From the IMG/VR virus record IMGVR_UViG_3300037193_000647, positions 1 to 22,027 of that record: DNA of 22,027 nucleotides, one strand, 5' to 3'. This DNA comes from a virus. The notes below the pieces were generated by a model. The model searched no databases and was not told the origin of the DNA. It saw only the letters and a program-made list of their open reading frames with translations. Positions 7,435-12,784 of the stretch are shown in pieces (the stretch's first letter is position 1; each line of letters starts with the position of its first letter). A program made the position numbers and the translations under genes.

Positions 7435-8187
7435 GTGGCCAAGACGGTCCTGCTCAACACGCGCATTTTCGCGGCCGGCGCCGACCTGACCAGCAGATCC
7501 AACAAGGTGGAGTTGAGCTGCGAGGTCGAGGACAAGGACGCCACCAGCTTCCGCGCGGCCGACGACCCGGACGCCGGGTGGAAGGAACTGCTCGGCGGTC
7601 TGGCCTCAACAGCGATCAGCGGCGCGGGCCAATGGGAAGCCGGCGACCCTGGCATGGTCGATGACATGGCGTGGACCAACCTCGCCGGGCGCACCGCGCA
7701 CCCGTGGACGGTCTGCCCGCTGTCGGCCGCGGTGGGTGAGCTGGCCTACTCAAGCTCGGGCCTGATCACCTCCTACAAGCTCGGCGAGGCCGTGGGCGAG
7801 GTCGCCCCATGGGAAGCACAGGCCAAGGGCTCGGGCCTGCTCGTGCGCGGCAGCGTGGCGCACCCGCCGGGTACCGCCCGCACCGCCAGCGGCAACGGGA
7901 CCGGGCTCAACCTCGGCGCGCTGACCGCCTCGCAACGGCTGTTCGCCTCGCTGCACGTGCTGTCCGCCACGGGCACCACGCCGAGCCTGACCGTGCGGGT
8001 GGAGTCCGACGCGGACGACACGTGGGCCTCGCCGACGACCCGCGCGACGTTCGCCGCGGCCACGGCCGCCGGCGGGCAGTCCGCCGAGGTGTTGGGCGCG
8101 GTCACGGACACCTGGTGGCGGGTCGCCTGGACGATTTCGGGCACGTCGCCGTCGTTCTTGTTCGTCGCCTCGCTCGGCATCGCCTGA
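7435..8187 (+). CDS. tail tube protein A, with extra C-terminal domain
   Basis: A 250-residue tail tube-like protein starting at GTG 7435. Residues 1 to about 142 align with the whole of the second tube protein at 8369: MAKxVLL, AGxDLxxRxxK, ELxxExEDKDxTxF, WKExLGGLAS, a central VDxxxW, and a closing GxAVGxVA. Residues about 143-250 (GTARTASGNGTGLNLGALTA to the end) form an added beta-rich domain with LFASLHVLSA, LTVRVESDAD and WWRVAWTISG, likely displayed on the tube surface like the extra domains of some other siphophage tail proteins. A four-stem-loop region follows its stop. Confidence 0.8.
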   Translation: MAKTVLLNTRIFAAGADLTSRSNKVELSCEVEDKDATSFRAADDPDAGWKELLGGLASTAISGAGQWEAGDPGMVDDMAWTNLAGRTAHPWTVCPLSAAVGELAYSSSGLITSYKLGEAVGEVAPWEAQAKGSGLLVRGSVAHPPGTARTASGNGTGLNLGALTASQRLFASLHVLSATGTTPSLTVRVESDADDTWASPTTRATFAAATAAGGQSAEVLGAVTDTWWRVAWTISGTSPSFLFVASLGIA

Positions 8188-8333
8188 CCGCCCGCACCCG
8201 GGCGGGCACGCATGGCGCCCGGAAGACGCGCGGCCGAAGGCCGCACCTTCTACCTGACCCGCCCTCGGCCTCGCGCGACCGCGCCAGCGTGCGCGGTGAG
8301 AGTGCGGCCGACAGGCGCGTGGCCGCAGGCCAC
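8188..8333 (+). promoter_or_regulatory. cluster of four stem-loops between the two tail-tube genes
   Basis: Four separate inverted repeats occupy most of this 181-base gap: CCGCCCG/CGGGCGG (8188-8194, 8199-8205), GCGGCC/GGCCGC (8230-8235, 8239-8244), ACCGCGC/GCGCGGT (8278-8284, 8291-8297) and GTGGCC/GGCCAC (8319-8324, 8328-8333). The first begins on the base after the stop codon of tube protein A. None has a T-tract. The second and fourth share GGCCGNAGGCC. No convincing coding frame runs through the gap. A regulatory RNA role is inference. Confidence 0.65.
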
Positions 8334-8368
8334 ACCGCTTATCCGCTCTTCCCGTAAGGAGGGCCCCC

Positions 8369-8785
8369 GTGGCCAAGATGGTGCTTCTGGCAGCTCACCT
8401 GACCCTCGCCGGCAATGACCTATCGGACCGCTGCTCCAAGATCGAACTCACGGCCGAGATCGAGGACAAGGACGTGACCACGTTCGCGTCGCTCGGCTGG
8501 AAGGAGGTGCTCGGCGGGCTCGCGTCGGGCACGCTGGCGATCCAGTTCAAGAACGATTACGCGGCCACCGAGGTGGACAGCATCATGTGGCCGCTGTTCC
8601 TGACGCGCACTCCGCAGACGTTCGCCGTGCGCGCGGACAACGCCGCAGTTGGCACGTCGAACCCGAGCTACTCCGGCAGCGTGCTGATCAAGGAGTGGAA
8701 GCCGATCGCCGGCGCGGTGGGCGACGTGGCCGAGGCCGAGGTGTCCTATCCCACCTCGGGCGCGGTCACCCGGGCCACCGCCTGA
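8369..8785 (+). CDS. tail tube protein B (short paralogue)
   Basis: A 138-residue protein with the features of compact actinophage tail tube proteins: MAKMVLLAAHLTLAGNDLSD, ELTAEIEDKDVTTFASLGW, VLGGLASGTLAIQFKNDYAA, VDSIMWPLF, NPSYSGSVLIKEWKPIAGAV and AEAEVSYPTSGAVTR. It is the minimal form of the fold also found in residues 1-142 of the preceding gene. It lacks a four-residue segment of that protein near residue 42 and its C-terminal domain. GTG 8369 has a strong site (TAAGGAGGG). Which of the two forms the bulk of the tube cannot be read from sequence; B has the more standard length. Confidence 0.82.
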   Translation: MAKMVLLAAHLTLAGNDLSDRCSKIELTAEIEDKDVTTFASLGWKEVLGGLASGTLAIQFKNDYAATEVDSIMWPLFLTRTPQTFAVRADNAAVGTSNPSYSGSVLIKEWKPIAGAVGDVAEAEVSYPTSGAVTRATA

Positions 8786-8788
8786 GCC

Positions 8789-9292
8789 ATGCCCGTACAG
8801 CTGACCATCGAGCAGCGGGCCCTGCTGGAGCTCGGCCGGGCGCTCAGGCGTGAGGCGGACGGCAAGGAGCTGCGCAGAGACCTGATCCGCGAGCTGAAAA
8901 AGCCGCTCGCCCCTGCGGTGGCCGAGATCAAGTCGGGCGTCATGGCGATCGGCGCCGGCGGGCTACCGCCGGGCGAGGGCGAGCCGCTCCGCTCGGCGGT
9001 CGTCCGGCGCATCCGCGCGGAGGTCAAGCTGTCCGGCCACGCCATCGGCGTGCGGGTACGCGCCCGCAAGACCGAGGCCGTACGCGGGTTCAGGCACGCG
9101 CCCAAGCGGCTCAACAGCCCGAAGGGGTGGCGCCACCCGGTGCACGGCCACCGCAACCTGTGGGTGGTCCAGTTCGGCAACCCGAACTACTTTGATCGGC
9201 CGCTGGAGGGGCGCCGGTCGGAGTTCCGCGGCGCGGTCCTGGAGGCCATGGAGGCCACCGCCCGCCGCATCCGTATCCGGATCTTGTTCTAG
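8789..9292 (+). CDS. HK97 gp10-like tail completion or neck protein
   Basis: A 167-residue basic protein. The N-terminal helices (LLELGRALRREADGKELRRD), the Gly-rich turn (GAGGLPPGEGEPLRSAVVRR), and the C-terminal WRHPVHGHRNLWVVQFGN followed by YFDRPLE match the HK97 gp10-like family, where a W-[RK]-HPV-[FWH]-G motif, a W-V-x-Q motif and a PYF-like motif recur. The family acts in tail completion or head-tail joining, though its exact role is not settled. It lies after both tube genes rather than before the tail terminator, a less usual order. No clear Shine-Dalgarno site lies before ATG 8789, three bases after the previous stop, so translation is probably coupled. Confidence 0.7.
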   Translation: MPVQLTIEQRALLELGRALRREADGKELRRDLIRELKKPLAPAVAEIKSGVMAIGAGGLPPGEGEPLRSAVVRRIRAEVKLSGHAIGVRVRARKTEAVRGFRHAPKRLNSPKGWRHPVHGHRNLWVVQFGNPNYFDRPLEGRRSEFRGAVLEAMEATARRIRIRILF

Positions 9293-9305
9293 GTGAGGAC
9301 AACCA

Positions 9306-9779
9306 ATGATCATTACCTACCGCCCAGAGGACGGCACCGAGCTGGCCTGGGAGTTCGATCCGACCCGTGTCCGCGCGAGCCGCGCCGAGATGATCGAGAA
9401 GCGGGCCGGCGAGAGCTGGGAAGCCTGGCTGATGGGCGTCCAGCAGGGCAACATGCGCGCCCGCCGGGTGCTGCTCTGGCACCTGATGAGCATGCCCCAC
9501 CCGGGCATGCGCTACGAGGACACCCCGGATTTCTACGCGGGCGAACTCGAGGTCAAGCACACCAGGGCCGAGCTGGCCGAGATGCGCGACCGCGTCGTCA
9601 AGGCGGGCCTGCCCGACGAGCAGGTGGCGCAGGTCCTCGCGGTCATCGACATGGAGATGGCCGCCGCGCCCGGTGCCGAGGCCGAGGGAAAAGCCCCCTC
9701 GCCGAACGGCGCGAGCACTACCAGTGGGCGATCTCCGAGGTCCTCGGCATCCGCCCGTGGGAGCAGCGCGAACGCCTGA
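9306..9779 (+). CDS. tail assembly chaperone, short form (G-like)
   Basis: A 157-residue zero-frame product equivalent to lambda gpG, which keeps the tape measure soluble and recruits tube subunits; such chaperones are absent from the finished virion. The ordered part runs from IITYRPEDGTELAWEFDPTR through SWEAWLMGVQQGNMRARRVL and DEQVAQVLAVIDMEM (about residue 118). After the slippery site at codons 127-129 the frame turns into Ser/Ala/Arg low complexity and stops, as expected when that part is only a by-product. GGTGAGGA precedes ATG 9306. The neighbour downstream is the tape measure, the standard arrangement. Confidence 0.85.
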   Translation: MIITYRPEDGTELAWEFDPTRVRASRAEMIEKRAGESWEAWLMGVQQGNMRARRVLLWHLMSMPHPGMRYEDTPDFYAGELEVKHTRAELAEMRDRVVKAGLPDEQVAQVLAVIDMEMAAAPGAEAEGKAPSPNGASTTSGRSPRSSASARGSSANA

Positions 9780-9853
9780 CGGTGGACGAGCTGCTCGCCG
9801 CTTGCGACTACATCGAAGAGCTCCACCGGCAGGCCAAGCAGGCCAAGAACTGA
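9306..9853 (+). CDS. tail assembly chaperone, frameshifted long form (GT-like)
   Basis: A product of -1 programmed frameshifting at GGGAAAA. Zero-frame codons 9306-9692 give 129 residues; reading then resumes at base 9692 in the -1 frame for 53 more residues, 182 in total, ending at the TGA at 9851-9853. The T-like extension reads SPLAERREHYQWAISEVLGI followed by RPWEQRERLTVDELLAACDY and ends HRQAKQAKN. The pattern 'W-x-x-SEVLGIRPWEQ ... LTVDEL' is what tail chaperone T domains in actinophages look like. In lambda the G/GT ratio is needed for correct tail assembly. The T frame has no start of its own with a ribosome site, which supports expression by frameshifting. Confidence 0.85.
9686..9692 (+). 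promoter_or_regulatory. -1 ribosomal frameshift site GGGAAAA
   Basis: The zero-frame reading is G GGA AAA, a canonical X XXY YYZ heptamer close to lambda's GGGAAAG. Seven bases downstream CGCC (9700-9703) pairs with GGCG (9708-9711) around a GAAC-type loop, extendable with a small bulge (CTCGCC to GGCGCGAG), a plausible stimulatory hairpin. Confidence 0.85.
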
Positions 9854-9871
9854 AGAGGGCGAGGTGACACC

Positions 9872-12781
9872 GTGTCGGACACCTCGCTGCTTTTCAGCAT
9901 CCTGGCCAGGTCGAACCTGTCGCGGCTGCTCGCGCGTGAGGCCCTCGCGGTCCGCGCGTTCAACGCCACGCTGGGAACCGCCGGGCGGACCACCATCGGC
10001 AGCGCGGTGGGCGCGACCAAGGCCGTGGGCGTGCTCGGCGCGGTCGGCGCGGGCGCGTTCGCGGGCCTGTCGGTCGGTATCGCCGGCGTCGGTCTCGGCA
10101 TCGCCGGGATCGGCATCGCCGCCGCGGCCACCTCCAAGGAGGTCAAGGACGCGTTCAAGGACCTGGGCGCGGACGCCAAGTCCGCCGTGGTCGAGGCCGC
10201 CAAGCCGCTGGTGCCCGTGCTCACCAACGTGGCCAGCCAGGCCCGTACCCTGCTCGGCCCCTTGCAGAGCAGCCTGTCCAGCGCGTTCACCTCGCTGGCG
10301 CCCGCACTGAAGGACCTGACCTCTGGACTGGTCGCAGGTCTGCGTCCGGTGATCGCCAGTTTCGGGCCCATCGCGCAGGCCGTGGCGCCGCTGATCTCGG
10401 CCATCGGGGCCGGGCTCAAGCCGGTGCTGGCCGGGCTCGCCAGCACCTTGACCATGGTCGCCCAGACTGCGGGCCAGTTCGCCCCCCAGCTTGAACAGAT
10501 GTTCCAGGGGCTCGGGCAGATCATGACCGCGCTCGGCCCGCTGCTGGCCGGGTTGATCCAGATGGGCGCCCCGGTGATCGGCCCCCTGCTGTCCCTGGTC
10601 GGGCAGCTCGCCACCTCCCTGGGCGCCACCCTGCAACCGGTGATGGCGCAGCTTGGCCCGATCCTGGCCCAGGCGATGACCGCGCTGGGGCCTCTGGTGG
10701 CCGCGTTCGGCCAGCTCATCGCCGCTGTGGCGCCGCTGATTCCGCCGATCGCGCAGCTCGGAGCGTCCCTGATCGGCGCCCTGGTGCCTGCCCTGACCCC
10801 GCTGCTGGCCGTGGTCGGCCAGGTGGCACAGCAGTTCCTCGGCGCGCTGCTGCCCGCCATCCAGCCCTTGATCCCGATCGTGGGGCAGATCGCCGGTGTG
10901 CTCGCCGGCGTGCTCGGCCAAGCCCTGATCATGATCATGGGGGCGGCGACGCCGCTGCTGCCGGTGCTGTCGCAGCTCGTCCAGACCGTGGGCGCCGCCC
11001 TGCTGTCCGCCCTGCGTCAGCTCGCACCGGCGATCATGCCGGTGGTGTCTGCCGTGCTCGGCCTGCTGCCCGCGTTCATGCCGCTGCTGCCTGTGATCGG
11101 GCAGCTCGTTCAAGCTCTGCTCCCGCCGCTGGTGGCCCTGGTCCAGGCCGTCGCGCCGGTCCTGGCCACTCTGGTGACGTCGTTCGGTCAGCTACTCGGA
11201 GCCATTCTGCCGATCATCCCACCTTTGGCTGAGCTGGTCGTGGCGATCTCGCCGCTGCTGACCATGCTGGCCGAGCTGGTCGGGTGGCTGCTCGGCAAGC
11301 TCGTGCCCATCCTGTCAACGGTGATCGGCTGGATAGCTCAGCTCGCCTCGGTGATCGTCGGAGCGCTGTCCGCCGCGATCCGGTGGCTGATCGCCAACGT
11401 GCCGACCGCGTGGGAAGCGGTGAAGTCCGCCATCGGCCGCGCCGTGTCCGCCATCGGCGGGATCATCTCCTGGTTCGGAAGCCTGCCAGGCAAGATCGGC
11501 GCGTGGTTCACCGGCGCCAAGAACGCCGCAGTCAACGCGTGGAACGCCCTGCTCGCGTGGATCAAGGGCGTACCCGGGCGGATCCTGTCCGGGCTCGGGA
11601 ACCTCGGCTCGCTGCTGGTCGGTGTTGGCCGCAACCTCGTCCAGGGACTCGTCAACGGCATCCGCAACATGGCCAGCGCGGCGGTCAACGCCGCCCGGGG
11701 GGTAGTGTCCGACGCCGTCGCCTCGGCCAAGAACCTGCTCGGCATCTCCTCGCCGTCACGGGTGTTCACCTGGATTGGCCGCATGACCGGCAAGGGCCTG
11801 GTCAAGGGCCTGACCGGCTCGCTGGCCGAGATCAAGTCAGCGGCCAAGAAGATGAGTGACACGATCATCCAGGCGTGGGAGCGGGGCCGCATCTCCCGAG
11901 CCCGCGCCTCAAGCCTGCTGACCATCGTGGACCGGCAGAACACCCGCCTGAAGACGCTCGCTACCCAGCGAGACAGCATCATCAAGCGGATCGCCGACGC
12001 AAAGAAGCTGGCCGAGACCGTCGCGGGCAACACCGCCAGCTCGGCCGCCATCACGTCGATGGACTTCGGCGGGCGCCGCGTCACCGCCGGCGGCATCCAA
12101 GCCCGCCTCGCCGCCAAGCTCGGCCGAATCCAGCGGTTCGCCAGCGTGGTCAAGCAGCTCGCCGCCAAGGGCCTGAACAAGGCCCTGCTACGCCAGGTCA
12201 TCGAGGCCGGCCCCGACGAAGGGCTACCGCTCGCCGAGGCCCTCCTGTCCGCTGACGCGGGCATGCTCGCCTCGATCAACAGCGCTCAGTCCGCAATCGA
12301 CAGCTCATCCAAGAGCCTCGGCCTGACCGCAGCGGACGCGCTCTACGACTCGGGCCGGCAAGCCGGGCGCGGGTTCCTGGCCGGGCTGCTCGCCCAGCAG
12401 AAGGGCATCGAGGCCGCCATGGACAAGCTCGCCAAGACCCTGGTCACGCGCATCCGCAAAGCCCTCAAGATTAAGTCTCCGTCGCAGGTGATGGCCGAGG
12501 CCGGCGTGATGTCCGGCGCAGGCTTCATCTCCGGCGTCCTTTCCACGCTCGCCGGTGTCGGGACCGCCGGCGAGCGTCTGGCCGGCGCGGCGGTGCCCTC
12601 TGGGACTGCCAGAGGCCGCCCGGTCACCTCTCCTCCCCCGCGGGGTGCTGGCGGGGGAGGAGAGATCATCGTCCGTCTCGTGGCAGACGGGGCGCAAACC
12701 GAGATGCTCCGCATGCTCCGCAACATGGTCCGGATCGAGGGCCGCGGCAACGTCCAGATCGCGTTCGGGAAAGCGAGGTGA
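9872..12781 (+). CDS. tape measure protein
   Basis: A 969-residue protein that sets tail length and occupies the tube lumen before DNA ejection. Residues 47-86 are strongly hydrophobic and Gly/Ala rich, like a membrane-spanning segment. Residues about 105-505 are an unusual run of hydrophobic helical repeats of the kind P-[LIV]-[LIVM]-x-x-[LIV]-x-Q-[LIV] (for example PLLSLVGQL at 238 and PLLPVIGQL at 404). Residues 505-600 resemble the Trp-containing segment seen in many tape measures (AWEAVKSAIG, AVNAWNALLAWIKG). Two SPS elements, GISSPSRVF (624-632) and IKSPSQVM (867-874), each lead into a GxxxGxGxxxG pattern. A helical region fills 650-860. No lysozyme or peptidase motif is visible. The start is GTG 9872 after GCGAGGTGA. 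At the usual 0.15 nm per residue the tail would be about 145 nm (inference). Confidence 0.92.
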   Translation: MSDTSLLFSILARSNLSRLLAREALAVRAFNATLGTAGRTTIGSAVGATKAVGVLGAVGAGAFAGLSVGIAGVGLGIAGIGIAAAATSKEVKDAFKDLGADAKSAVVEAAKPLVPVLTNVASQARTLLGPLQSSLSSAFTSLAPALKDLTSGLVAGLRPVIASFGPIAQAVAPLISAIGAGLKPVLAGLASTLTMVAQTAGQFAPQLEQMFQGLGQIMTALGPLLAGLIQMGAPVIGPLLSLVGQLATSLGATLQPVMAQLGPILAQAMTALGPLVAAFGQLIAAVAPLIPPIAQLGASLIGALVPALTPLLAVVGQVAQQFLGALLPAIQPLIPIVGQIAGVLAGVLGQALIMIMGAATPLLPVLSQLVQTVGAALLSALRQLAPAIMPVVSAVLGLLPAFMPLLPVIGQLVQALLPPLVALVQAVAPVLATLVTSFGQLLGAILPIIPPLAELVVAISPLLTMLAELVGWLLGKLVPILSTVIGWIAQLASVIVGALSAAIRWLIANVPTAWEAVKSAIGRAVSAIGGIISWFGSLPGKIGAWFTGAKNAAVNAWNALLAWIKGVPGRILSGLGNLGSLLVGVGRNLVQGLVNGIRNMASAAVNAARGVVSDAVASAKNLLGISSPSRVFTWIGRMTGKGLVKGLTGSLAEIKSAAKKMSDTIIQAWERGRISRARASSLLTIVDRQNTRLKTLATQRDSIIKRIADAKKLAETVAGNTASSAAITSMDFGGRRVTAGGIQARLAAKLGRIQRFASVVKQLAAKGLNKALLRQVIEAGPDEGLPLAEALLSADAGMLASINSAQSAIDSSSKSLGLTAADALYDSGRQAGRGFLAGLLAQQKGIEAAMDKLAKTLVTRIRKALKIKSPSQVMAEAGVMSGAGFISGVLSTLAGVGTAGERLAGAAVPSGTARGRPVTSPPPRGAGGGGEIIVRLVADGAQTEMLRMLRNMVRIEGRGNVQIAFGKAR
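12628..12664 (+). repeat. perfect 14-bp inverted repeat inside the tape measure gene
   Basis: CTCTCCTCCCCCGC (12628-12641) and GCGGGGGAGGAGAG (12651-12664) flank a 9-base loop. The repeat encodes a Pro/Gly-rich linker (TSPPPRGAGGGGEI) near the tape measure C-terminus, about 115 bases before its stop codon. The arms are almost pure pyrimidine and purine. The structure would be very stable in RNA. Confidence 0.75.
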
Positions 12782-12784
12782 CCC

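Noticed and set aside
8212-8418. 68-codon frame in the gap between tail-tube genes
   Set aside because: It crosses the start and ribosome site of the second tube gene, is Arg/Pro rich, and coincides with the stem-loop cluster.
9533-11113. 526-codon His/Gln/Gly-rich open frame on the - strand
   Set aside because: It is the antisense of the repetitive Ala/Leu/Pro/Gln tape measure codons. The low-complexity HRQQRxxRGQQ pattern mirrors that repeat and there is no ribosome site.
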